Assembly (NCBI RefSeq): GCF_004363235.1
Contig: NZ_SNYW01000010.1
Location: 1 to 64,000, forward strand
DNA length: 64,000 bases
Source of the DNA: Dongia mobilis
GTDB taxonomy: Bacteria > Pseudomonadota > Alphaproteobacteria > Dongiales > Dongiaceae
Direction: 5' to 3'
Shown: in pieces, positions 26,320-35,153 of the stretch
Layout: every line of letters starts with the position of its first letter
How positions within the stretch are numbered: position 1 is the stretch's first letter
Translations under genes and position numbers: made by a program
Notes under the pieces: model-generated
What the model was told of the DNA's origin: nothing
What the model saw: the letters and a program-made list of their open reading frames with translations, nothing else
The model's database searches: none

Positions 26320-27129
26320 ATGAGCACTGATCACCAGACCGATCTCGACCAGCTGGAAGCGCAGAGCATCTTCATCCTGCGCGAGGCCCATGCGCGATTG
26401 AAGCCCATCGCCATGCTCTGGTCGCTGGGCAAGGACAGCAACGTGATGCTGTGGCTGGCCAAGAAGGCTTTCCTCGGCCATGTCCCCTTCCCGGTCGTGC
26501 ATGTCGATACCGGCAAGAAGTTCCCGGAGATGTACGCCTTCCGCGACACCTATGCGAAGGCTTGGAACCTCAATCTGATCGTGCGCGACTGCCCGCCGGT
26601 CGACTCGGTCGATCCCACCCTGCCCCCGGCCGCGCGATCCGCCGCGCGCAAGACCGTGGGGCTCAAGAACGTGATCGACGAATTCGCCTTCAAGGGCATC
26701 ATTGCCGGCATCCGCCGCGACGAGCAGGCAACGCGCGCCAAGGAACGCGTCTTCTCCCCCCGCGCCGATGGCAGCACCTGGGATTTCCGCGACCAGCCGG
26801 CCGAATTCTGGGACCATTTCAACGCCGCCCTGCCCGACGGTGCCCATATGCGCATCCACCCGCTGCTCTCCTGGACCGAACTCGACATCTGGCGCTACAT
26901 CCAGCGCGAGGGCATTCCGCTGGTGCCGCTCTATTTCGCGCGCGACGGCAAACGCTATCGGTCGCTGGGCGACCAGGACATCACATCGCCGGTCGCGTCC
27001 AATGCCGACACGCTGGAGGCGATCATCGACGAGCTGCGCACCACCAGGACGTCGGAACGCGCCGGCCGTGCCATGGATCACGAGCGCGAGGACGCCTTCG
27101 AGCGCCTGCGCGCCAGCGGCTATATGTAA
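26320..27129 (+). CDS. cysD: Sulfate adenylyltransferase subunit 2
   Basis: 269 residues. ATP-pyrophosphatase-type enzyme with the PP-loop [10 protein letters not shown] near residue 45, followed by [19 protein letters not shown] and the [19 protein letters not shown] segment typical of CysD. It forms APS from sulfate and ATP, driven by GTP hydrolysis of the CysN subunit. It lies between cysH and cysNC with gaps of about 11 bases. ATG at 26320 was preferred over the in-frame ATG at 26287, which lies inside cysH. Confidence 0.93.
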   Translation: MSTDHQTDLDQLEAQSIFILREAHARLKPIAMLWSLGKDSNVMLWLAKKAFLGHVPFPVVHVDTGKKFPEMYAFRDTYAKAWNLNLIVRDCPPVDSVDPTLPPAARSAARKTVGLKNVIDEFAFKGIIAGIRRDEQATRAKERVFSPRADGSTWDFRDQPAEFWDHFNAALPDGAHMRIHPLLSWTELDIWRYIQREGIPLVPLYFARDGKRYRSLGDQDITSPVASNADTLEAIIDELRTTRTSERAGRAMDHEREDAFERLRASGYM

Positions 27130-27140
27130 GGGATTACGCC

Positions 27141-29069
27141 ATGACCACGCTCAACTTCCCCCACGCCGCCAATGATTCCGTTCCGCAACAGGCTCGCTTT
27201 CCCTTCGCCATCGTCGGCCATGTCGATCACGGCAAGTCGACCCTGATCGGCCGCCTGCTGCATGACACGGGCTCGCTCCCCGAGGGCAAGCTCGCCGAAT
27301 TGCAGGCCGCCAGCGACAAGCGCGGCGGCACCTTGGAATGGTCCTTCCTGCTCGATGCCTTCCAGGCCGAGCGCGACCAGGGCATCACCATCGACACGAC
27401 GCAGATCTTCTTCCAGACGGCCTCGCGCCCCTATGTCATCATCGACGCGCCCGGACACAAGGAATTCCTGAAGAACGCCGTCTCGGGTGTCGCCCAGGCA
27501 CAGGCCGCCCTCCTTGTCATCGACGCGGCCGAGGGTGTGCGCGAACAATCGCGCCGCCATGCCCTCATCCTGCAATTGCTGGGCCTGCGCCAGGTCGCCG
27601 TCATCGTCAACAAGATCGACCTCATCGATTTCGACGCGGCCCGCTTTCAGCACGTCGCCGACGAAATCACCGCCTTCCTTGGCGAACTTGGCCTCAGCCC
27701 CAAGGCAGTAGTCCCGGTCTCCGCCCGGCATGGCGACAACATCGCCGCCCGTTCTGCCCAGACACCCTGGTACAGCGGCGAAACGGTGGTCGAATTGCTG
27801 GACGGTTTCGAGGCGGCGAAACCGGCCACCGAACAGCCTTTGCGCCTTCCCGTTCAGGACGTTTTCAAATTCGACCATCGCCGGCTGGTGGTGGGCCGTA
27901 TCGAAAGCGGGCGCCTGAAGGTCGGTGATAGGCTCACTTTCGCCCCCACCGGCAAGTCCGCGCGCATCGCCAGCATCGAGTCCTGGAACGCCGCGCCGCA
28001 GATCGCAGCGGTCGCCGGACAATCCGTCGCCATCACCCTCGACGACGAATTGTTCATCGAGCGCGGCCATGTCGCGGCACATCCCGAGCGGGCGCCGCGC
28101 CTCACCCACGAGGCGACCTTGCGTCTGTTCTGGCTGGATGCCGCCTCGCTGGAACCCGGCGACCGGATCGGCCTCAAGATCGGCACCTCCGATTACGGCG
28201 TTTCGGTCGAGGGCATCCGCGCCGTGATCGATGTCGAGAGTCTCGGGCGCCAGGTCGCGGACCGGGTGCCGCAGAACGGCATCGCCGAGGTGACGGTACG
28301 TTCGCGCCAGCCGATGGCGATCGACCAGGTGGACGAGATCACGCGCACCGGCCGCGCGGTGCTGACCCGCCATGGCGACATCGTCGGCGGCGCCGTGATC
28401 CTCAGCCGCAGCGCCCAAGCCGCGAGTGATGCCATCGCCACCGAACCGCGCCATCTCTTCAGCCCGGACCATCATGTCACCCGTGCGGCGCGGGCCGCCG
28501 CAAACGGCCATCAGGGTGCCGTCATCTGGCTGACCGGGCTTTCTGGTTCCGGCAAGTCGACCCTCGCCATGGCGCTGGAACGCGAGCTCTTCGCGCGCGG
28601 TCGCCAGGTCTATGTGCTGGATGGTGACACCTTGCGGACCGGCCTCAACAGCGATCTCGGCTTCGGCGCCGAGGCCAGGGCCGAGAACATCCGCCGCGCC
28701 GCCGAGATGGCGAGGCTCTTCGCAGATGCCGGCCTCGTCGTCATCACCTCGCTGATCTCGCCCTTCGCCGCCGAACGCGCAAAGGCGCGCGCTATTGTCG
28801 GCGCGAACTTCCACGAGGTTCATGTGAAGGCCGACCTCGCCACCTGCGAGGCCCGCGACCCCAAGGGCCTCTATGCCAAGGCCCGCGCCGGCGAGATCAG
28901 GAATTTCACCGGCATCGACTCGCCCTATGAAGCGCCGGAGAACCCGGACCTCGCAGTGGACACCGCGCTGCGTTCGAAGGACGCTGCGCTGGCAGAACTC
29001 GTCAGCTATGTGGAAAAAGCGATCTCGGCCCGTACCGCCGACTTGCGGCAGGTGGTTGGCAAGCAATAA
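27141..29069 (+). CDS. cysNC: Bifunctional sulfate adenylyltransferase subunit 1 / adenylyl-sulfate kinase
   Basis: 642 residues. CysN GTPase part (about 1-440): GHVDHGKST (26-34), [11 protein letters not shown] and NKID, then two beta-barrel domains. CysC kinase part (about 445-642): Walker [20 protein letters not shown] and the LISPF and [10 protein letters not shown] segments. The first part drives APS synthesis with CysD; the second phosphorylates APS to PAPS. PAPS is not needed by the APS-type reductase upstream, so the kinase may serve sulfation of other molecules. The frame extends upstream through cysD but the ATG at 27141 fits the family start. Confidence 0.93.
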   Translation: MTTLNFPHAANDSVPQQARFPFAIVGHVDHGKSTLIGRLLHDTGSLPEGKLAELQAASDKRGGTLEWSFLLDAFQAERDQGITIDTTQIFFQTASRPYVIIDAPGHKEFLKNAVSGVAQAQAALLVIDAAEGVREQSRRHALILQLLGLRQVAVIVNKIDLIDFDAARFQHVADEITAFLGELGLSPKAVVPVSARHGDNIAARSAQTPWYSGETVVELLDGFEAAKPATEQPLRLPVQDVFKFDHRRLVVGRIESGRLKVGDRLTFAPTGKSARIASIESWNAAPQIAAVAGQSVAITLDDELFIERGHVAAHPERAPRLTHEATLRLFWLDAASLEPGDRIGLKIGTSDYGVSVEGIRAVIDVESLGRQVADRVPQNGIAEVTVRSRQPMAIDQVDEITRTGRAVLTRHGDIVGGAVILSRSAQAASDAIATEPRHLFSPDHHVTRAARAAANGHQGAVIWLTGLSGSGKSTLAMALERELFARGRQVYVLDGDTLRTGLNSDLGFGAEARAENIRRAAEMARLFADAGLVVITSLISPFAAERAKARAIVGANFHEVHVKADLATCEARDPKGLYAKARAGEIRNFTGIDSPYEAPENPDLAVDTALRSKDAALAELVSYVEKAISARTADLRQVVGKQ

Positions 29070-29091
29070 CCGGGAAGTCTTCGGACCGCAT

Positions 29092-29176
29092 TGGTGCCCG
29101 CTGCCGGACTCGAACCGGCACGGCTTTCGCCTCGGGATTTTAAGTCCCGTATGTCTACCAATTCCATCAAGCGGGC
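29092..29176 (-). tRNA. tRNA-Leu (UAA)
   Basis: A complete cloverleaf is readable on the minus strand: 7-bp acceptor stem GCCCGCT/AGCGGGC, D arm with AATTGGTAGAC, anticodon stem CGGGA/TCCCG with loop CTTAAAA giving anticodon TAA, a long variable arm (GAGGCGAAAGCC region) typical of class II leucine tRNAs, a T arm with GGTTCGAGTCC and an encoded ACCA end. It is 85 bases including CCA, and immediately downstream of cysNC on the opposite strand. Confidence 0.95.
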
Positions 29177-29229
29177 GCCCGTCGAAGGGGATAGCCGTTT
29201 GCAACCTGAACGGCAACTGCCTTCCCTTC

Positions 29230-29306
29230 CGTCATCCCCGGGCTTGACCCGGGGATCCATTTTTCGGCTGAGAGACTTGATGCCAGGGACAAGCCCGGGC
29301 ACGACG
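29230..29306. repeat. Intergenic palindromic repeat element (alphaproteobacterial type)
   Basis: The ends are imperfect inverted repeats of 17 bases (CGTCATCCCCGGGCTTG and its counterpart CAAGCCCGGGCACGACG, 15 of 17 matching). Near the left end a second hairpin is formed by CCCCGGG and CCCGGGG. Read on the minus strand it translates as MDPRVKPGDDG, a string widely seen in alphaproteobacterial genomes where such elements are mis-annotated as genes. It lies beside tRNA-Leu. It is a non-coding dispersed element; no transposase is present. Confidence 0.75.
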
Positions 29307-29334
29307 GCGGAGGGGTTGCCAAGTTGGCGGCACC

Positions 29335-30096
29335 TTACGCCGCCGGTTCACCCTCGATCGGTTCGGCGCCGAGGTTGCGGATGATGTCGTGAAGCTCGAT
29401 GGCCGCTGCGTCGATCTTCGCCTGCTCGGTGCCGCGGATGACGAAGGAGGCGCCGAACTTGCCGCCGCGGAAGAAGGGATAGGAGCCGATGTCCAGCATC
29501 GTATAGCGCTCCTGGAGTGCGCCGAGATCCCTCGCGATGGTGCCTTCGCCGACATAGCCGGAGACGGTACGCGACAGCACCTTGTCCCCGCCCTTGAGCT
29601 GGGCCTTCAGGCCATCGAACATGGCCTGGCAGATCCTGGGCACGCCGGCCAGCACATAGACATTGCCGATTTTGATGCCGGGGGCGACCGAGACCGGGTT
29701 GTCGATGAGGTCGGCCCCCTCCGGCGTATGCGCCATGCGCAGCCGTGCCTCGGTCAGGTTCTCGCGCCCATAGTGATCCAGCAGCAGTTTCTCGGCGCGC
29801 GGATGCAGGACCCAGTTGAGCCCGAATGCCTTGGCGATGCTGGCCGAGGTGATGTCGTCATGAGTGGGGCCGATGCCGCCGGTCGTGAAGACATAATCGT
29901 GTTTCGCCCGCAACTCGTTCACGGTGGCGACGATGACGTCCTCGATGTCGGGAATGAAGCGGCCTTCCATCAGGCGGATGCCGATCTCGGTCAGCCCGGT
30001 CGCCAGATAATTGAGGTTGCTGTCCTTGGTGCGGCCCGAGAGGATCTCGTTGCCGATCACGATCACCGCCGCGGTGACGATTCTGGGCTCGTTCAT
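29335..30096 (-). CDS. Competence/damage-inducible protein A-like, MoaB/Mog-fold domain protein
   Basis: 253 residues. The molybdopterin-binding (MoaB/Mog) fold shows GNEILSGRTKDSN near the N-terminus and TTGGIGPTHDD in the middle, as in the N-terminal half of CinA. The C-terminal nicotinamide-nucleotide amidohydrolase domain of full CinA is missing, so this is the short form that is common in proteobacteria. The exact reaction is uncertain; pyrophosphatase activity on ADP-ribose or similar nucleotides has been reported for relatives. ATG at 30096 follows the lipoprotein gene by 8 bases, so they form one transcript. Confidence 0.85.
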   Translation of the reverse strand: MNEPRIVTAAVIVIGNEILSGRTKDSNLNYLATGLTEIGIRLMEGRFIPDIEDVIVATVNELRAKHDYVFTTGGIGPTHDDITSASIAKAFGLNWVLHPRAEKLLLDHYGRENLTEARLRMAHTPEGADLIDNPVSVAPGIKIGNVYVLAGVPRICQAMFDGLKAQLKGGDKVLSRTVSGYVGEGTIARDLGALQERYTMLDIGSYPFFRGGKFGASFVIRGTEQAKIDAAAIELHDIIRNLGAEPIEGEPAA

Positions 30097-30104
30097 GATG
30101 ATTG

Positions 30105-30440
30105 TCACTGCACCCGCTGATAGCCGAATCCCAACATGCATTCATTGACCCAGGCGTGATAGCGCTCCTGCGTCTGGTAGCCGCTCATATTGGTGGTGAG
30201 GCCGGGGTCATAGGCGCCGGAGACACCGCCCTGGGTGGCAGCGATGTCCTGGTCGATGCCGCGATCGGCCTTGGTGGCGGCATGCGCCTGGCGTTCGCAG
30301 GATTCGAGGTCCGCCCGGGCCTCGTCCTTCCCCACCCCCGGCTTGGTCCAGGTCATGTTGTGGGAGAAATAGGAGCATCCGGCGAGCAGGGCGCCCGCCA
30401 GGAGCAGGATCGCCAGGGGGCGACCGGCAAGGGAAATCAT
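30105..30440 (-). CDS. Hypothetical lipoprotein
   Basis: 111 residues. Signal with lipobox LLAGC (cysteine 22), then a polar, Cys-containing domain (ESCERQAH and NECMLGFGYQ) in which the two cysteines could form a disulfide. It would sit in the outer or inner membrane facing the periplasm. No known domain. GAGGATGGG lies just before the ATG. It is the upstream gene of the CinA-like pair. Confidence 0.8.
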   Translation of the reverse strand: MISLAGRPLAILLLAGALLAGCSYFSHNMTWTKPGVGKDEARADLESCERQAHAATKADRGIDQDIAATQGGVSGAYDPGLTTNMSGYQTQERYHAWVNECMLGFGYQRVQ

Positions 30441-30553
30441 CGACCCATCCTCGTCAAATTGGGGGCCCGGGAGAACACGGCGCTAACTTGCCGGGAACCC
30501 CGTCCGGATGCAACAACCGCCCTGTGTTACGAAATCAACAGGCATCCGGTTCC

Positions 30554-31260
30554 ATGCAGTTCGATCCGCCGCTCATCCCCGCCCGCTTGGTGCGCCGCTA
30601 CAAGAGGTTCCTTGCCGACATGATTTTGGCGGACGGCCGCGCGGTCACGGCGCACTGCCCCAATCCCGGCTCCATGATGGGCCTGGCCGAGCCCGGGTCG
30701 CGCTGCTGGCTGTCGCCGAAGACCGGCAAGGGCCGCAAGCTGGATTTCGGCTGGGAGCTGGTCGAAACGCCGGCCGGCGCCCTGGTCGGCATCAATACCG
30801 GCCAGGCCAACCGAATTGCGGCCGAGGCCCTTGCCGCCGGGCGCATTACCGGCCTGCCGTCGGGCGATGGCTGGGTGCGCGAGGTGGCGTTCGGTCCGGG
30901 CACCCGGTTCGACTTCGCCCACACCGCGCCGGACGGTGGCCTCACCTATCTCGAGGTCAAGAGCGTCACCCTCTCCCGCCAGCCGGGGCTCGCCGAATTT
31001 CCCGATGCCCGGACCGAGCGCGGCGCGCGGCATCTGCGCGAACTCGTGGCGGCACATCGCCTTGGCCACCGCGCCGTGCTGCTCTTCCTGGTGCAGCGGG
31101 CCGACTGCGACAGATTGGCCCCCGCAGCGCCGACATCGATCCGGCCTATGCCGCCGCGCTCGAGGCTGCGCGGGCGGACGGACTGGAATTGCATTGTCAT
31201 CATTGCAGCATTGCGCCGACCGGCATTTTTCTAACGAAATCAGTGGCTTTTCTGGATTGA
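30554..31260 (+). pseudogene. sfsA: SfsA family protein, frameshifted near the C-terminus
   Basis: DNA/RNA nuclease SfsA homologue (sugar fermentation stimulation protein). Frame one covers most of the protein: RRYKRFLADM, HCPNPGSM, YLEVKSVTL and FLVQRADCDR. It then runs into unrelated sequence and stops at 31234. The expected C-terminus (DIDPAYAAALEAARADGLEL, then HCHHCSIAPTGIFL) continues in another frame to a TGA at 31258-31260. The shift lies between about 31112 and 31132, a stretch that includes a run of five C. Either a one-base loss in that run or a two-base gain in the GC repeat would explain it. A sequencing error is possible; otherwise the gene is a recent pseudogene or makes an altered protein. 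Confidence 0.8.
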
Positions 31261-31360
31261 CGAACGCCGCTATCCAGCGCCGGGGGACTTGTCACGAGTC
31301 AAGGCGCGGCGTATCTAACGTTAACCAAGCAACCCAGCAGCCGATGAGCCAAGCCGCCGC

Positions 31361-32182
31361 ATGCAGAAGAAAGACCTGGAAGACGACTGGATCGAGGACG
31401 GCAAGATCAAGCTGCACCGGCCGGCGGATTACGAGAAGATGCGCCGGGCCGGCCAACTGGCCGCCGAGGTGCTCGACTTCATCACGCCCCATGTCGTGCC
31501 GGGGGTGACGACCGAGGCGCTGGACAAGCTGTGCCATGACTACATCCTGGCCGCCAAGGCGATCCCGGCGCCACTCAATTATCGCGGCTTCCCGAAATCC
31601 ATCTGCACCTCGATCAACCATGTCGTCTGCCACGGCATCCCGGGGCCGAAGAAGCTGGCCGAGGGCGACATCATCAATATCGACGTCACCGTCATCCTGG
31701 ATGGCTGGTATGGCGACACCAGCCGCATGTACCCGGTGGGCAGGATCGGCGTGCAGGCGCAGAAGCTGATCGACATCACCTATGAGGCGATGATGCGCGG
31801 CATCGAGGTGGTGAAGCCCGGAAAGCGATTGGGCGATATCGGCCATGCCATCCAGAGCTTTGCCGAGAAGCAGCGCTTTTCCGTGGTGCGGGATTTCTGC
31901 GGCCACGGCATCGGCAAGGTCTTCCATGACAATCCGTCGATCCTGCATTTCGGCCGGCCGGATACGGGCCCCGAACTGAAGCCCGGTATGTTCTTCACGG
32001 TGGAGCCGATGATCAATGCCGGCACCTGGCAGGTGAAGATCCTGGACGATGGCTGGACCGCGGTCACGCGGGACAAGAAGCTCTCGGCCCAGTTCGAGCA
32101 CACCATTGCCGTGACCGAGTCGGGCTACGAGATCTTCACTCTTTCGCCGGCCGGCCTCGACCGCCCGCCTTATGCCGCCTGA
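31361..32182 (+). CDS. map: Methionine aminopeptidase, type I
   Basis: 273 residues. It removes the N-terminal methionine from new proteins using two metal ions. The family pattern is clear: CTSINHVVCHGIP, the metal-binding Asp residues in INIDVTVILDGWYGDTSRMY, the His in FCGHGIGKVFHDNP, the Glu in FTVEPMI and the final Glu in AQFEHTIAVT. It overlaps the radC start by 11 bases, implying co-translation. Confidence 0.95.
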   Translation: MQKKDLEDDWIEDGKIKLHRPADYEKMRRAGQLAAEVLDFITPHVVPGVTTEALDKLCHDYILAAKAIPAPLNYRGFPKSICTSINHVVCHGIPGPKKLAEGDIINIDVTVILDGWYGDTSRMYPVGRIGVQAQKLIDITYEAMMRGIEVVKPGKRLGDIGHAIQSFAEKQRFSVVRDFCGHGIGKVFHDNPSILHFGRPDTGPELKPGMFFTVEPMINAGTWQVKILDDGWTAVTRDKKLSAQFEHTIAVTESGYEIFTLSPAGLDRPPYAA

Positions 32183-32900
32183 GACGAAAGCCGAACCTGA
32201 CAAGGAAAAGCCGCACTATCTCGGCCACCGCCAGCGTCTGCGCGAACGATTGCTGAAAAGCGGGGCGGGTTCGCTGCAGGATTACGAACTTCTGGAATTG
32301 CTGCTCTGCCTGGCCCTGCCGCGCATCGACGTCAAGCCGATCGCGAAGAACCTCATCAGCCGCTTCGGCAGTTTCGCCGCCGTGATGGCGGCCGAACCGG
32401 AGCAACTGATGGAAGTAAGCGGCATCAAGGAGAACACGGCGGCAGCGATCAAGACAGTGCAGGCCGCCGCCATCCTGATGCAGAAGCAGGATGTGCTGAA
32501 GAATCCCGTGCTTTCCTCCTGGCGCGCGGTGCTCGACTACTGCCATTCGATCATGGCCAATGAAAAGAACGAGCAGTTTCGCCTGCTGTTCCTCGACGGC
32601 AAGAATGCCCTCATCGCCGACGAGGTGCAAAGCCAGGGCACCGTCAACCATGCCCCGGTCTATGTCCGCGAAGTGGTGAAGCGGACGCTGGCACACGGTG
32701 CCGTCTCGATCATCATGGCGCACAACCACCCGACCGGCGATCCCACCCCGTCGCGCGACGATATCGAGATGACCCGCGCCGTGCAGCGCGCCCTCGCCGA
32801 AATCGGTGTCAGCGTGCACGACCACATCATCATCGGCCGCAAGGGCCATGCCAGCCTGCGCTCACTCGGCTACATGGACGCCGCCAAGGCGGCACGCTGA
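32172..32900 (+). CDS. radC: RadC family protein (JAB/MPN metalloprotein)
   Basis: 242 residues. N-terminal helix-hairpin-helix part (LQDYELLELLLCLALPR and FGSFAAVMAAEPEQLMEVSG) and C-terminal JAB1/MPN domain with the metal-binding HNHPTGDPTPSRDD motif. The old link to DNA repair was not confirmed in E. coli and the activity is unknown. It overlaps map and stands 12 bases before a dioxygenase-family gene. Confidence 0.9.
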   Translation: MPPETKAEPDKEKPHYLGHRQRLRERLLKSGAGSLQDYELLELLLCLALPRIDVKPIAKNLISRFGSFAAVMAAEPEQLMEVSGIKENTAAAIKTVQAAAILMQKQDVLKNPVLSSWRAVLDYCHSIMANEKNEQFRLLFLDGKNALIADEVQSQGTVNHAPVYVREVVKRTLAHGAVSIIMAHNHPTGDPTPSRDDIEMTRAVQRALAEIGVSVHDHIIIGRKGHASLRSLGYMDAAKAAR

Positions 32901-32912
32901 AAGGAAAACGAT

Positions 32913-33722
32913 TTGACCCAGCAGGCCGATCAGATGATGCCGGTGTTGTTCCTGTCGCATGGCAGTCCGACCATGCCGTTCGACAATGTACCGGCGCGCG
33001 ACTTCCTGATGCGCCTCGGTAGCAGACTGCCGCGGCCGCAAGCGATCCTGTGCGTTTCAGCGCATTGGGAAGCCGCCCTGCCCAGCATTACCGCCAGTCG
33101 CGCACCCGCCACGATTCATGACTTCCACGGTTTTCCGGACGCGCTCTACGACCTGCAATACGATGTGCCGGGCGATCCAGAATTGGCCGCGCGCATCGCC
33201 GCCATGCTGGAAGCGGGCGGCATCAACGCGCTGCAGAACTCCGAGCGCGGGCTCGACCACGGCGCCTGGAGTCCGCTGATGCTGATCTATCCGCAATCGG
33301 ACATTCCGGTGCTGCAATTGTCGCTGATCCAGCGCGGTTCGCCGCTGGACCATATCGCTGTTGGTCGGCTGCTGGCGTCGCTGCGGCGGGAAGGCATCCT
33401 GTTGGTCGCTTCCGGCGGCGCCGTCCATAACCTGCGCGCGGTTGAATGGAACGGCCGTGCCGCACCGCCGGATTGGGCCCAGGATTTCGATTGCTGGCTG
33501 CAGGCAGCGATCGCATCCGGTGATCTCGGCGTTCTGGCGGACTATCGGCGCCAATCCGCGGCTGCACCCCTTGCGCATCCGACCGAAGAACACCTGATGC
33601 CGGTCTTTGTCGCCCTGGGTGCCGCCGCCGGCACGGCAGACAAAGCGCCCGGGCGCCAGATCCATGCCAGTTTCACCTTTGGCAGTCTCGGCATGGCGGC
33701 CTATGCTTGGGGCCTTGACTGA
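32913..33722 (+). CDS. Extradiol ring-cleavage dioxygenase superfamily protein (DODA/LigB type)
   Basis: 269 residues, class III extradiol dioxygenase fold. Metal-binding pattern: SHGSP near the N-terminus, CVSAHWE, and the later His in GLDHGAWSPL and SGGAVHNL. Relatives include plant DOPA 4,5-dioxygenase and E. coli YgiD, most of unknown substrate. The likely start is TTG at 32913, with AAGGAAAA 6 bases upstream; the ATGs at 32934 and 32937 lack such a site. Confidence 0.88.
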   Translation: MTQQADQMMPVLFLSHGSPTMPFDNVPARDFLMRLGSRLPRPQAILCVSAHWEAALPSITASRAPATIHDFHGFPDALYDLQYDVPGDPELAARIAAMLEAGGINALQNSERGLDHGAWSPLMLIYPQSDIPVLQLSLIQRGSPLDHIAVGRLLASLRREGILLVASGGAVHNLRAVEWNGRAAPPDWAQDFDCWLQAAIASGDLGVLADYRRQSAAAPLAHPTEEHLMPVFVALGAAAGTADKAPGRQIHASFTFGSLGMAAYAWGLD

Positions 33723-34022
33723 TACTGTCCATTCGGTCGAATTTTTCACAGGTCAACCGGACAGAATGCTTATTGTCTGTATTTTTAATCGATCCAATGG
33801 ATGCTTCAACTGATTGATATATTAGATGAAAACTGAGCAGATTTGTCGCAAAGAGGGTATTCTGGGATAATTTGCCTGCCTCTCGACACACACCATGCTG
33901 TGAGCAGATTTCCCGCTTCTTAATACTCTGGTAACGACCCCGACCCTATCGTTTTAACAACAAATGGTTTTTTGCCGCGCGCGCCAGGTTCCAGTCGACC
34001 GGCGGCGGGGTGGATTGTGAGC
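33723..34022. other. AT-rich intergenic region with a CtrA-like half match
   Basis: Three hundred bases before the DUF2336 gene, clearly AT-richer than the surroundings. TTAA-N7-GTAA at 33920-33934 is one base off the TTAA-N7-TTAA site of the cell-cycle regulator CtrA, 88 bases before the start. No terminator hairpin for the dioxygenase gene is obvious. Read as a promoter region only. Confidence 0.4.
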
Positions 34023-35153
34023 ATGAAGACCGTGATCGCCACCGACATCCGCAAGTTGGTCGACCTCGCCCGCGACAAGTCCAGCCAGGGCCGCGCCAGT
34101 CTTGTCAGCGCTATCGGCGATCTGATGGATGATTCCGGCCGCATCCTGACGTTGCAGGAAAAGGCCCTGATGAATGACATCCTGAAGAAACTCATTCAGG
34201 ACGTCGCCCGCCCGATCCGCAAGGCGCTGGCCGAGAAGCTTGCGCAATCGCACAACGCGCCGCACGAAGTCGTATCGCTCCTGGCCAATGACGAATTCGA
34301 TATCGCCTCACCGGTACTCCTGAACAGCGATCTGCTGTCGGACGAGGACCTGGTCGAGATCGTCCGCCACCGGACCCTCAGCCACCGCCTCGCCATTGCC
34401 ATGCGCCGCAGCGTTTCGACGCTGGTCTCGGACGCCCTGGTCGGCACCAACTCGGTCGACGTCATCAAGGCCCTGCTCGAGAATCACGGCGCGCAGATCA
34501 GCGACGCGACCATGGCCTATCTGGTGCAGCAGTCGGAAAATGTCGACGAGTTCCAGGAACCCCTGCTGCGCCGAAGCGACCTGCCGGTCGATCTGTCCAA
34601 GAAGATGTATGTCTGGGTTTCGGCGGCGCTGCGGCAATACATCGTCGAGAACTTCCCGGTCGACAAGTCCGAACTCGATCTCACCGTCGCCAAGGTGGCC
34701 GAGGAGGTCAGCAACCAGGACGAGCTGCGGCGTGGCGACGACGCCGCCATGGCGCTGGCCGAGCAGCTGGCGCGTCGCAATGAACTTACTGCCGACATGC
34801 TGGTGAAGACCCTGCGCCGCGGCGAGATCGCGCTCTTCGAGGCGATGCTCGCACAGATGCTGAGTCTTCGTCCCCAGGTGGCGCGCAAGCTGATCTACGA
34901 GGATGGTGGCGAGGGCCTCGTCATCGGCTGCCGCGCCTGCAACATCAACCGCACTGATTTCACCGCCCTCTTCCTGATGCTGCAACGGGCGCGTCCGAAC
35001 GAACTTGCCAACAATCCCTACCAGCTGTCGCGCTCCATGGAGATGTTCGACCGCCTGAAGCCGGAAACCGCCCGCAAGGTGGTCGAGCGCTGGAAGATCA
35101 ACCCCTATTTCCTGAAATCCATCCGCCGCCTCGAACAGAGGCCACGGGGATGA
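34023..35153 (+). CDS. DUF2336 domain-containing protein
   Basis: 376 residues, entirely helical and without membrane segments or signal. Its pattern, HEAT-like repeats of short helices with LANDEFDIASPVLLNSDLLS followed by LVEIVRHRTLSHRLAIAMR, is that of DUF2336, a family found mainly in alphaproteobacteria. The function is unknown. The histidine-kinase gene overlaps its end by 4 bases (ATGA), so the two proteins are made together and may act together in a signalling pathway. Confidence 0.85.
   Translation: MKTVIATDIRKLVDLARDKSSQGRASLVSAIGDLMDDSGRILTLQEKALMNDILKKLIQDVARPIRKALAEKLAQSHNAPHEVVSLLANDEFDIASPVLLNSDLLSDEDLVEIVRHRTLSHRLAIAMRRSVSTLVSDALVGTNSVDVIKALLENHGAQISDATMAYLVQQSENVDEFQEPLLRRSDLPVDLSKKMYVWVSAALRQYIVENFPVDKSELDLTVAKVAEEVSNQDELRRGDDAAMALAEQLARRNELTADMLVKTLRRGEIALFEAMLAQMLSLRPQVARKLIYEDGGEGLVIGCRACNINRTDFTALFLMLQRARPNELANNPYQLSRSMEMFDRLKPETARKVVERWKINPYFLKSIRRLEQRPRG

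Noticed and set aside
27120-29216. 698-codon minus-strand frame opposite cysNC
   Set aside because: Antisense shadow; it also runs across the tRNA gene.
29006-29302. 99-codon frame containing MDPRVKPGDDG
   Set aside because: It is the translation of a palindromic repeat plus part of tRNA-Leu, not a protein gene.
30508-31260. Second full-length gene overlapping sfsA in another frame
   Set aside because: Only its last 40-odd residues make sense, as the displaced end of SfsA; the rest is shadow translation.
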